From positions 1-12,421 of the forward strand of contig DJMK01000039.1 of NCBI GenBank assembly GCA_002436485.1: a DNA stretch of 12,421 nt. Reading direction: 5' to 3'. The notes below the pieces were generated by a model. It worked only from the letters and a program-made list of their open reading frames with translations, ran no database searches and was not told where the DNA came from. Shown here piece by piece: positions 1-6,301 of the stretch. Every line of letters begins with the position of its first letter. Positions within the stretch are counted from its first letter, which is position 1. The position numbers and the translations under genes are program-made. This stretch comes from Proteobacteria bacterium UBA6492 (GTDB lineage Bacteria; Pseudomonadota; Gammaproteobacteria; UBA6429; Thiohalophilaceae).

Positions 1-159
1 GCAAAAAGCGCTTATCGCAGCAATAGTAAAGGTGATACCGGGTACATAAAAGACCCAGCTTGATTCCACGAATCCGGTCAACAAGATGCCAAGCCATATC
101 ATGCTTGCGGCAAAAAGGTAAAACAGTCTGAGTGAAGTATTGCTTTTATAGCTATTCAT
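1..159 (-). CDS. Small membrane protein, N-terminal part only (runs off left edge)
   Basis: The reading frame starts with ATG at 159 and stays open for 53 codons to the window edge, so the C-terminus is missing. A strong ribosome binding site, AAAGGAG, lies 7 nt before the ATG. After a short polar start (MNSYKSNTS) the protein has two hydrophobic stretches, roughly residues 10-29 and 35-52, with an aromatic turn containing ESSW between them. It is therefore an inner-membrane protein. I do not recognise the family; a resemblance to small DUF2892-type two-helix proteins is only a guess. It lies 96 bp downstream of the barrel gene and has its own copy of the 19-bp operator (225-243) and a TATAAA box. 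It therefore probably has its own promoter under the same HxlR regulator as the exporter genes. Confidence 0.7.
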   Translation of the reverse strand, partial: MNSYKSNTSLRLFYLFAASMIWLGILLTGFVESSWVFYVPGITFTIAAISAFC

Positions 160-201
160 AGTATGTCTCCTTTGGCTATAGAAAATATCTCCATTTGTAT
201 T

Positions 202-207
202 TTTATA
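202..207 (-). promoter_or_regulatory. -10 box of promoter for the partial small membrane protein gene
   Basis: TATAAA on the minus strand lies 17 bp after the 19-bp operator copy at 225-243 and 42 nt before the ATG at 159. The operator occupies the place where the -35 element would be. The same geometry is seen at the other two operator copies. No good -35 consensus is visible outside the operator. Confidence 0.5.
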
Positions 208-224
208 GTTCACGTTCGATGCGG

Positions 225-243
225 CTAGTACGATATCTGTACC
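225..243 (-). promoter_or_regulatory. Predicted HxlR operator, copy 3
   Basis: On the minus strand this reads GGTACAGATATCGTACTAG. It matches the copy facing the exporter gene at 16 of 19 positions and keeps the GTAC-N7-GTAC core. It sits between the stop of the barrel gene and the start of the small membrane protein gene. There are 65 nt between its proximal edge and the ATG at 159, nearly the same as the 64 nt for the exporter copy. Assignment to the HxlR regulator is inferred from the shared motif and locus. Confidence 0.6.
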
Positions 244-255
244 AAGGTGCCCGCG

Positions 256-1440
256 TTAAAAATATCTCGATAACCTGAATTGCAGGTAATCATCATTACG
301 AAATAGATTTAGCCTGCTGGCCTCGGGCGGCTGTCCGATGATGTTGATTTCAACATCCAGGCTGTACGATGGTGCGAGACGATGTGATGCCTCGACACGA
401 AAGACACTCATGGCAGTACTAGCATTATCAAGGTATATACCGGCCAGTATTTCTGTCGATGCCGCGTTGTTAACGGCGATGCGTGTGGCAATAAACGACG
501 CGTCAAACATGCCATAAGGCGTGATTTCCCCGCGACTGTCATAGAGCCATTCATAAATTAATCCAATATCCATGCCGTTATGGATATTCGTCAAAGTGTA
601 CTCAAAGCCAACGGTTGCCGCGGTATACAGACCATATTGGAATGAATCTTTACGTAGCACTTCGGTCTTGAACAGCCAGTCCTTGTAAATATATTGTAAT
701 TCCAGACCGACTTGCTTACTTTGGCCATAGACGGGTATCAGCAGGTTTCGTTGAGTATCAAGGCGGAACGCGGGATCCCTGTCAGTCCCGTTAAAGTATG
801 AGAGCGCCCAGTCCAGATCATGCCAGTTGGTACTCCACCTGAGCGAAAGGTCGATATGTTTATCACCATCCGGATGTATGTATTCGGCATTATCTGTATC
901 AACAACAATTGGGCCTCGATAGCGACCGAACTCGCCTGGAAAGGTTCGTTCTCTGAAAAATGGCAAGATGTATAATTCGAGATAACCAGCATCTGTGATC
1001 AGGGTAGGGCTGATCATGGGTTGTCCCAGTTTTTCCTCACCGTCGGGATTTTCAACCAGGTCAGTTTGATTGATGACATCAACAAGGTGTTGGCTTTCGG
1101 TGACGCCCCAGAATACCTTGCTGATACCAAACCTGAGTTCAACTGCAGGCCAGGAAGTGACCAGGCTCAGCTCACGCATGTCCGCATGGCTGCGCGCGGA
1201 ATCCTGTTGATCGTATCTGACGAACGGTATGGCCGAAAAGACACTTCGATCGTTGTCCCATGAAATTGAATATTCCGGCCGAAGGATAATTGAGCCGTGA
1301 TGCTTTTCCGTGTTGTCATAGGCACCTTCATTGGGAAAGTAGCGGTACTCTGCTGCGATTTCCCCGGAGAAAACTCCGGGGATATCGTTTGCAAAAACAA
1401 CAGAGGGGAGTATGAGCAATAGTGATACCAGTGTCTTCAT
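256..1440 (-). CDS. Outer-membrane beta-barrel protein of an RND/LolA-like export locus
   Basis: This 394-aa protein has a Sec signal peptide (MKTLVSLLLILPSVVFA, cleavage probably after Ala17). The rest is rich in alternating aromatic/hydrophobic segments and ends in Arg-Leu-Ser-Arg-Tyr-Phe, a typical C-terminal aromatic barrel-assembly signal. An in-frame ATG lies four codons upstream at 1452. I prefer 1440 because GGAG stands 6 nt before it and the signal peptide then begins directly. The gene follows the RND/LolA-like gene by 12 bp, so it is cotranscribed. Uncharacterised barrels of this kind often sit beside MMPL exporters and LolA-like proteins, and I infer that it provides the outer-membrane end of that route. 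The exact substrate is unknown. Substrate specificity and family name are not readable from sequence alone. Confidence 0.8.
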   Translation of the reverse strand: MKTLVSLLLILPSVVFANDIPGVFSGEIAAEYRYFPNEGAYDNTEKHHGSIILRPEYSISWDNDRSVFSAIPFVRYDQQDSARSHADMRELSLVTSWPAVELRFGISKVFWGVTESQHLVDVINQTDLVENPDGEEKLGQPMISPTLITDAGYLELYILPFFRERTFPGEFGRYRGPIVVDTDNAEYIHPDGDKHIDLSLRWSTNWHDLDWALSYFNGTDRDPAFRLDTQRNLLIPVYGQSKQVGLELQYIYKDWLFKTEVLRKDSFQYGLYTAATVGFEYTLTNIHNGMDIGLIYEWLYDSRGEITPYGMFDASFIATRIAVNNAASTEILAGIYLDNASTAMSVFRVEASHRLAPSYSLDVEINIIGQPPEASRLNLFRNDDYLQFRLSRYF

Positions 1441-1452
1441 GATGCACTCCAT

Positions 1453-2262
1453 TTATCGAATACGTTTGAGTGCGTTTCGATCAAAATCTCGTGATGAAAC
1501 GTCCAGGCCAAAGCTGATATTTTTCCAGATGAGCGTGGTGCTTTTACCATTTTGATGATTAACCATCTCCATGCTGTCAGCGCGCCATTTGTTATTGGCG
1601 TACTGCTGGTAACCATGGTAAGTCAGTGTTTTGAGTAGCTCATTCTTGCGGTCATAGTATTCAATTTTTTCTGTACGCCAGTGCGTACCGTCTATCCAGA
1701 CACGTTGCCGTGCATAGCCAGAATTAGGATCTACTGGTATGCGTTCTATGACATGCCCATCGATACCCAGTACTTTGTCAGCTTGGACGTACAGATAGGT
1801 GTATTTATCGACTTCCTGGCTGGAGAGATCTTCATAAGCAAATTCACTACCCATGAAAGGACCAGATTTGTTATTGGTAGAGATTCGCTTGACCCGTTTC
1901 AGCGATGGCAGGTACAACCATTGTTCATCCGGGTCCAGTGAATGCGAGTAACTCAGGAATGAGGTGCCTTTTACATCACGCGGTGTATCAAAGATGATGA
2001 GTGACTTGTCGCCATCATTTGTTACTTCAAGGATTTTTATTCGAAGTTTGCGCTCGGATGTTTGTCCCTGTTTGTTTTTCAAGACCATGTTGATTTTTGC
2101 AGTCTGGTTTTTGAATCCACTATCGTATTGATCAGCGGATACCGCGACCCATTTGCCCTTGTCGGCCGGATTTTGTGTATTGGCCCTTGCATCCAGCCCA
2201 TAAGACAATGTGATAGCAGAGATAATGACGATGCCTGTGTAGGTTGCATATTTGGTTTTCAT
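1453..2262 (-). CDS. LolA-like outer-membrane lipoprotein-sorting protein (internal start within fused frame)
   Basis: This is the C-terminal 269 residues of the fused frame, which look like a free-standing gene. ATG 2262 is preceded by AAAGGAG with a 5-nt spacer. The first 27 residues form a Sec signal peptide ending in Asp-Ala-Arg-Ala, with cleavage probably after residue 27. The mature part matches the LolA-like family (PF17131 type) that accompanies MMPL exporters. Characteristic blocks are TPRDVKGTSFLSYSH at about 93-107, DEQWLYLPSLKRVKRIS at 112-128, and GSEFAYEDLSS at 138-148. The family has a half-barrel fold that carries lipids or lipoproteins through the periplasm. I infer that it hands the exporter's substrate to the outer membrane. 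It may be made from its own start, by cleavage of the fusion, or both. Confidence 0.75.
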   Translation of the reverse strand: MKTKYATYTGIVIISAITLSYGLDARANTQNPADKGKWVAVSADQYDSGFKNQTAKINMVLKNKQGQTSERKLRIKILEVTNDGDKSLIIFDTPRDVKGTSFLSYSHSLDPDEQWLYLPSLKRVKRISTNNKSGPFMGSEFAYEDLSSQEVDKYTYLYVQADKVLGIDGHVIERIPVDPNSGYARQRVWIDGTHWRTEKIEYYDRKNELLKTLTYHGYQQYANNKWRADSMEMVNHQNGKSTTLIWKNISFGLDVSSRDFDRNALKRIR

Positions 2263-4602
2263 AATGACTCCTTTATTTACTGTTAGTTTGTCGGTAATGC
2301 GAAGAATGGCGGGTAACAGCGTAAAGTCCACCAGCAAAGCAATAGCGATTGTCAGTGCTGACAATGCGCCAAGTACGAAGTTAAGCTTGAAGCCAGATAG
2401 CATCAGTATTGAAAATCCCATGATCAGGATGACACTGGTTGAAATTAATGCGCCACCTACGTGTTCAAGGGCATAGTGCACGGCACTACTGGAATCATGA
2501 CCTGTATTCCTGGCGTAATTGAATTTGGAAAGGAAATGTACCGTATCATCAACAATGATACCGAGCGTGACTGATGCGACAAACGCTATGGAAAACCCGG
2601 CTTCGCCTACAAGTAACGCCCAAAGACCGATGGCTAATATGGCAGGCATGACATTGGGTAATAGTGAAAGTAATCCATATTTAACGCTGCGTAACGCGAT
2701 TATCATGGTGATAGTAATCAGGGTAAACGCAATAAAAGTGCCCCAAAGCATGGCGTAGATATTGCGTTCAGTAATATGGCTAAACATAACTGTCGGCGAT
2801 GTTGCTATGGCATGCATGGCAGGTGGCGCGTGCGCTTTTAGCCAGTCGGTAGCAAGCGTCGATATTTCAAGAATCCTCGAAGTCGGCACTTCGTCCAATG
2901 TGACAATGACGCGTGAAGAGGATTTATCAACGTTAATCTGATTATTCAGATCAAGGCCGTACGGCAGACTCATTTCATAGAGCAACAGGTATTGTGCTGC
3001 CAGTTCGCGTTGTTCGGGTAAGCGATAATAAGTTTCATCGTCGGCATGCATGTTCTTGTTGAGGCGCTTGAATATATCCGTGAGTGTTGCAACATGGACA
3101 ACATCCCGGATGGAACGCATATATTCAGCAAACTCATCCAGTATTGTTAGATAACCTGGATCGGCAATACCTTGCGGTTCGCCGGAATTCAGATCAAAGT
3201 TGATTTGATAAACGCCGGTGAGGTTTTCAATGATATATTCCGAGTCCGGACGAAACTGTATTGAATTGTCAAAATAACCGACGAACTGATCATTAATCTT
3301 GACCTTGTTAATTTGCATGCCAAGCATTACCGTTACAAAGACCATCGTTAGGACGATCGGTACACTACGGCGATCCAGCCACCCGGCATAACGGGTTACG
3401 AGTGTGCTGCCTGTTTGTTTTGTCAGACGGGGTTTGATCTTGACCAGGCTTAATACGGCAGGTAGTAAACTGATGGATAATACAAATGCCATGGCAACAC
3501 CGACCGCAGTTATGTTGCCCAGATCATGAAAGGGTGGAGTATCGGAAAAATTGAGAGACAGGAAGCCGATAATGGTGGTTAAACTGGTTAAAAATACTGG
3601 TCGCAGGTTCTGCTTCAGACTTTCAACGATAGCCTGGTTTTTATTCACACCCTTACCCATGACCTTAAACAAGGTCTTGAGAATATGAATTGAATGGGCA
3701 ATAGCCAGCGTCATGATCACCGTAGGTGCAATCGAGGATGGAGGCGTAATAGGAATTGAAGCCCAGCCTGAAAAACCAACGCCTGCCAGGATTGACAGGA
3801 TGACGATACCCAGGGTGGTGAATACGCTCACTATGTTTCTCAGGAAGTAAAACAGCATCACCGCAATGAGTAGATACATCAATGGCATTAATGTCATGAC
3901 ATCCCTGATACCAGCTTCATTAAAGGCATCATTCAGCATCACCATGCCAGTTAGATGTGTTTCGTGACCTGGAAATTGTTGTTTGAACTTTTGTGCCAGT
4001 TGACGGGCGGCTTCAGCCGCTTCGGGCACTTCAAAGGGTGACTTTCCAGGGAAGGTCATCTTGATGTTAATGCCAGTGACACTCGCCTGTTCGTCAATCA
4101 AACGGTTTTTTAATAATGGCTCAGCTAATGCAATAGCCTTGAGCTGGGAGAGAACTTCACTAGATAGTTCTGCGTTTAGATTCGGGGCATTGACAAGATC
4201 CTGAACAATCAGATCATCCCCTTTGGCATGGCTGTACTGAAAGTTGGTAATTGAATCTACCCTGGTGACATAAGGTAGTAACCATGCTTGTTTTGTCAGG
4301 AAGTCTAGGCCAGCCAGTGTTGATGGTTTAAATACAACACCATCGGTGGGTGTGACGGTTAGTAATACCGAATCATCCTGGCTATAAACATTTTGCAGTC
4401 GTTCGAATGCGACCCGCTGTGGGTTGTCTTCACCAAAAAAATACCGGTAGTCACTGCTGACGGAAGCAAAGCGTACCCCATAAGCCAGCATTAGGACCAA
4501 CAGAATGCTGGAGAAGATGATGATATAGGGATGTTTCAGTACAGTATTGCCCCAACGGGTTTCAGTTTGATACTGTTTCTTGGCTCTGTCGTTTGTACTC
4601 AT
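1453..4602 (-). CDS. RND/MMPL-family exporter fused in frame to a LolA-like protein
   Basis: A single open frame of 1049 codons. Residues 1-780 form an MMPL/RND transporter of the COG1033 type. It has a first membrane helix at about 24-43, a large periplasmic loop, a helix bundle, then a second helix-loop-bundle half. The second half contains GIIVDDTVHF at 681-690, the Asp-containing helix typical of proton-driven RND pumps. Residue 781 onward is a complete LolA-like secreted protein, normally a separate gene. The junction holds only about nine linker codons and includes an in-frame Shine-Dalgarno sequence. I chose ATG 4602 because AGGAG stands 7 nt before it. An upstream ATG at 4761 would place the operator and promoter inside the coding region. 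The gene is the first of a minus-strand operon with the barrel gene and is divergent from the HxlR regulator. Lipid or hydrophobic-compound export is inferred from the family. Confidence 0.85.
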   Translation of the reverse strand: MSTNDRAKKQYQTETRWGNTVLKHPYIIIFSSILLVLMLAYGVRFASVSSDYRYFFGEDNPQRVAFERLQNVYSQDDSVLLTVTPTDGVVFKPSTLAGLDFLTKQAWLLPYVTRVDSITNFQYSHAKGDDLIVQDLVNAPNLNAELSSEVLSQLKAIALAEPLLKNRLIDEQASVTGINIKMTFPGKSPFEVPEAAEAARQLAQKFKQQFPGHETHLTGMVMLNDAFNEAGIRDVMTLMPLMYLLIAVMLFYFLRNIVSVFTTLGIVILSILAGVGFSGWASIPITPPSSIAPTVIMTLAIAHSIHILKTLFKVMGKGVNKNQAIVESLKQNLRPVFLTSLTTIIGFLSLNFSDTPPFHDLGNITAVGVAMAFVLSISLLPAVLSLVKIKPRLTKQTGSTLVTRYAGWLDRRSVPIVLTMVFVTVMLGMQINKVKINDQFVGYFDNSIQFRPDSEYIIENLTGVYQINFDLNSGEPQGIADPGYLTILDEFAEYMRSIRDVVHVATLTDIFKRLNKNMHADDETYYRLPEQRELAAQYLLLYEMSLPYGLDLNNQINVDKSSSRVIVTLDEVPTSRILEISTLATDWLKAHAPPAMHAIATSPTVMFSHITERNIYAMLWGTFIAFTLITITMIIALRSVKYGLLSLLPNVMPAILAIGLWALLVGEAGFSIAFVASVTLGIIVDDTVHFLSKFNYARNTGHDSSSAVHYALEHVGGALISTSVILIMGFSILMLSGFKLNFVLGALSALTIAIALLVDFTLLPAILRITDKLTVNKGVIMKTKYATYTGIVIISAITLSYGLDARANTQNPADKGKWVAVSADQYDSGFKNQTAKINMVLKNKQGQTSERKLRIKILEVTNDGDKSLIIFDTPRDVKGTSFLSYSHSLDPDEQWLYLPSLKRVKRISTNNKSGPFMGSEFAYEDLSSQEVDKYTYLYVQADKVLGIDGHVIERIPVDPNSGYARQRVWIDGTHWRTEKIEYYDRKNELLKTLTYHGYQQYANNKWRADSMEMVNHQNGKSTTLIWKNISFGLDVSSRDFDRNALKRIR
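2268..2274 (-). promoter_or_regulatory. Internal ribosome binding site AAAGGAG for the LolA-like protein
   Basis: AAAGGAG on the minus strand lies 5 nt upstream of ATG 2262, inside the open frame of the RND exporter, and is translated as Lys-Gly-Val. It is identical in core to the site before the gene starting at 159. Its survival suggests that the LolA-like part can be translated independently. Confidence 0.65.
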
Positions 4603-4643
4603 CTTTATTCTCCTGAAAAGTTTTGCGCCTCTTTGAACTGAGT

Positions 4644-4649
4644 TTGGTA
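4644..4649 (-). promoter_or_regulatory. -10-like box of the exporter operon promoter
   Basis: TACCAA on the minus strand lies exactly 17 bp after the operator copy at 4667-4685 and 41 nt before ATG 4602. This is the same offset as the better TATAAA box downstream of copy 3. The hexamer itself is weak. The call rests mainly on the conserved spacing. Confidence 0.4.
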
Positions 4650-4666
4650 GAAGCAGGCAAAACCAA

Positions 4667-4685
4667 CCAGTACGATTTTTGTACC
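4667..4685 (-). promoter_or_regulatory. Predicted HxlR operator, copy 1 (faces exporter operon)
   Basis: On the minus strand this reads GGTACAAAAATCGTACTGG. It matches the copy at 4801-4819 on the opposite strand at 18 of 19 positions. The two copies face outward toward the two divergent genes. It would cover the -35 region of the exporter promoter, as expected for repression. HxlR-family proteins bind dyads with TAC/GTA half-sites, and the regulator gene is adjacent. Confidence 0.7.
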
Positions 4686-4800
4686 AGTTCGTTGAAGGAG
4701 TATGAAGATGGAGTAGGCTTAAATTATCATTAAAACAATATGTTATGAGCGATGTCGGCAATCCGGGGAAATCAAGAATACGCTTTTCTCAGCCCGCTCC

Positions 4801-4819
4801 GGTACAAAAATTGTACTGG
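4801..4819 (+). promoter_or_regulatory. Predicted HxlR operator, copy 2 (faces regulator gene)
   Basis: This reads GGTACAAAAATTGTACTGG and contains a perfect 6-3-6 dyad, GTACAA-AAA-TTGTAC, at 4802-4816. The symmetry extends outward to CC/GG with one mismatch. Its distal half, TTGTAC, could double as a -35 element. Position 54 nt before the regulator ATG suggests autoregulation. Confidence 0.7.
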
Positions 4820-4835
4820 ATGAAGCCAAGTTTTT

Positions 4836-4841
4836 TACATA
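4836..4841 (+). promoter_or_regulatory. -10-like box of the HxlR regulator promoter
   Basis: TACATA lies 16 bp after operator copy 2 and 32 nt before ATG 4874. A poor match to TATAAT, it is called because all three operator copies have a TA-starting hexamer at this offset. Confidence 0.35.
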
Positions 4842-4873
4842 TTGTTATTACTAAATACTTTGAGGACAGTGAC

Positions 4874-5560
4874 ATGAAAGGTTATGGACAGTTCTGCCCG
4901 ATTGCAAAGGCATCTGAGGTTCTCGGTGAGCGATGGACAAACCTGGTCGTACGCGAGTTAGGTGCAGGTAGCCAGACGTTTAATGATATTCGTAGGGGAT
5001 TACCACTTATTTCACCTTCAACGTTGTCGACAAGGCTAAAGTCACTGGAAAAAAGTGGCGTTATCGAGCGCGAGGAGACAAACGGTAATGTGCGTTATAT
5101 CTTGACCAAAGCGGGTGATGAGCTGACTAATATAATCTGGCAACTTGGCACATGGGGCCATCGCTGGGTACGCAGTGATCTTTCGAAAGCGGATCTGGAT
5201 CCCTCCATGCTGGTATGGGATATTCATCGTGGCTTGAATACAAAATATTTTAAGGGTGAACGGACTACGATTAAATTCGAGTTCACTGATTACACATCAA
5301 AGTTACGTTTCTGGTGGTTAGTGGTGAAAAGCGATGATGTGGATGTCTGTATCAAAGACCCTGGCTATGATGTCGATTTAACGATAACCACTGATCTACA
5401 AACCTTGACGGCAGCCTGGATGGGCGATACTACTTTAATGAAGGCTGTGCGTGAAAAAAAGCTGGTTCTCACAGGTTCATCTTATCTAAAAAAGAATATT
5501 TCCGGATGGATGGGCACAAATTATTATGCAGATATAAAACCGGCAAAAAGAAATGCTTGA
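4874..5560 (+). CDS. HxlR-family winged-helix regulator with C-terminal SCP2-like domain
   Basis: This 228-aa DNA-binding regulator has an N-terminal HxlR domain at about residues 8-98. It shows the family opening CPIAKASEVLGERWT with the conserved Cys8, a recognition helix around SPSTLSTRLKSLEKSGV (48-64), and a wing at about 69-84. Classic HxlR proteins are only about 110-140 aa. Residues 110-228 form an extra domain resembling SCP2 (sterol carrier protein) folds, including DVDLTITTDLQTLTAAWMGD at 166-185. ATG 4874 was chosen because GAGGA stands 7 nt upstream. An earlier ATG at 4745 would translate through the operator. The gene is divergent from the exporter operon with two operator copies between them, so it probably controls that operon and itself. 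Cys8 aligns with redox-sensing cysteines of relatives such as YodB. A second Cys lies at 159 in the SCP2-like domain. Ligand identity is unknown. Confidence 0.88.
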   Translation: MKGYGQFCPIAKASEVLGERWTNLVVRELGAGSQTFNDIRRGLPLISPSTLSTRLKSLEKSGVIEREETNGNVRYILTKAGDELTNIIWQLGTWGHRWVRSDLSKADLDPSMLVWDIHRGLNTKYFKGERTTIKFEFTDYTSKLRFWWLVVKSDDVDVCIKDPGYDVDLTITTDLQTLTAAWMGDTTLMKAVREKKLVLTGSSYLKKNISGWMGTNYYADIKPAKRNA

Positions 5561-5567
5561 AAAGCAT
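5553..5567 (+). terminator. Weak hairpin at the end of the HxlR gene
   Basis: ATGCTT-GAA-AAGCAT is a perfect 6-bp stem with a 3-nt loop that overlaps the TGA stop (5558-5560). A T-rich run (ATTTTTA) follows about 9 nt later, too far for a classical intrinsic terminator. The rest of the gap to 5735 is AT-rich and holds only promoter-like elements. Confidence 0.3.
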
Positions 5568-5654
5568 GTGAAATATATTTTTACGGAAAGTTAGCATGAA
5601 AGGGCGTGGTTGAGACTATTATTATCCTTTGCTAGTTCGTTCTGTGATCAATCT

Positions 5655-5698
5655 TACTAAATTTCTAGTACACGCTATACTTAGTTCGTTACTATACT
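5655..5698 (+). promoter_or_regulatory. Promoter-like region with dyad and two TATACT boxes upstream of the membrane-anchored winged-helix gene
   Basis: TACTA-N6-TAGTA forms a 16-bp dyad at 5655-5670. Two good -10 hexamers, TATACT, follow at 5676-5681 and 5693-5698, exactly 17 nt apart. A 9-bp direct repeat, TAGTTCGTT, occurs at 5633-5641 and 5682-5690. No convincing -35 element stands at 17 bp from either box, which would fit activator dependence. The dyad resembles the TACT/AGTA half-sites used by some HxlR proteins but is not the 19-bp operator found elsewhere here. Confidence 0.4.
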
Positions 5699-5735
5699 AT
5701 TTTTAGCTTTTTTACCCAAGAGACGCCAGCTAGCT

Positions 5736-6131
5736 ATGTCAATCCTGACTCAAACCATTGCCATCCCCGTCTGGATGCTGATTCTGATGGGTGTGGTCGT
5801 GTTGCCTGTAATTGTTCGCGTTACAGGGAAAATAATTCGTTCGAGACGACAGGCGGGCAATATAAATACGGCAGAGCAAAAGAACAAGAAAAGCTTGCCT
5901 GATGAAAAAGAGGATATCACTAACCTGCTACAGTTACTGTCGGCGGGAGGGGAGAAGGGGATACTGTTGCGCTCGGTTTCAGACAGGCTGGGTATATCGA
6001 TGTCAGCGGCGCAGAAGGCGATGGCAAAACTGGTCCAGTCCAGGATGGTTGATGAAGTTGTTGGTGTTTCGGGTACCCGCTATTATTTGACGCGTCTGGG
6101 TAAGCAATATTGTACAAGCAAAAATATGTAG
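5736..6131 (+). CDS. Membrane-anchored winged-helix protein, function unknown
   Basis: This 131-aa protein has one hydrophobic segment at about residues 9-30, directly followed by a basic stretch (KIIRSRRQ, 32-39). By the positive-inside rule the C-terminus lies in the cytoplasm. A polar linker (40-60) leads to a winged-helix-like domain at about 60-125. Within it, ILLRSVSDRLGISMSAAQKAMAKL resembles a helix-turn-helix, and RYYLTRLGKQY resembles the wing and final helix. DNA binding from the membrane is inferred, and protein-protein contact is also possible. The ATG at 5736 has no clear ribosome binding site (only AAGAGA, about 14 nt upstream), so the start is uncertain. The gene follows the HxlR gene by 175 bp on the same strand and probably has its own promoter. 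I do not recognise a named family. Confidence 0.7.
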   Translation: MSILTQTIAIPVWMLILMGVVVLPVIVRVTGKIIRSRRQAGNINTAEQKNKKSLPDEKEDITNLLQLLSAGGEKGILLRSVSDRLGISMSAAQKAMAKLVQSRMVDEVVGVSGTRYYLTRLGKQYCTSKNM

Positions 6132-6301
6132 TCAATGGGTTATTGAAACGTTGCAGCCTTTATGTCTTTACATGTCATAAACAAAATCTCATAAAACCAC
6201 GGGTAAACGACCGCGCCTGTTGTTATACGGATGGTGCAGCCGTACCCTGGTGAATTAGAATAGACTAAACTGTCAGCTCAGGCATTAATCGGAAAAATAA
6301 C

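Noticed and set aside
1021..2758. Several plus-strand open frames of 74-86 codons opposite the barrel and exporter genes
   Set aside because: They lie antisense to well-supported genes, have no ribosome binding sites and show no protein-like features.
4603..4761. Upstream extension of the exporter frame to an ATG at 4761
   Set aside because: It would translate the operator and promoter region and lacks a good ribosome binding site. ATG 4602 has AGGAG at a proper distance.
4745..4873. Upstream extension of the HxlR frame to an ATG at 4745
   Set aside because: The added 43 residues cover the operator and have no family similarity. ATG 4874 has GAGGA 7 nt upstream and begins directly at the conserved HxlR domain.
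5665..5684. Possible fourth operator copy (CTAGTAC half-site)
   Set aside because: Only one half matches; the second GTAC and the central A/T tract are absent.
6152..6181. TTTATG/CATAAA inverted repeat after the winged-helix gene as a terminator
   Set aside because: The AT-only 6-bp stem with an 11-nt loop and no following T tract is too weak to call.
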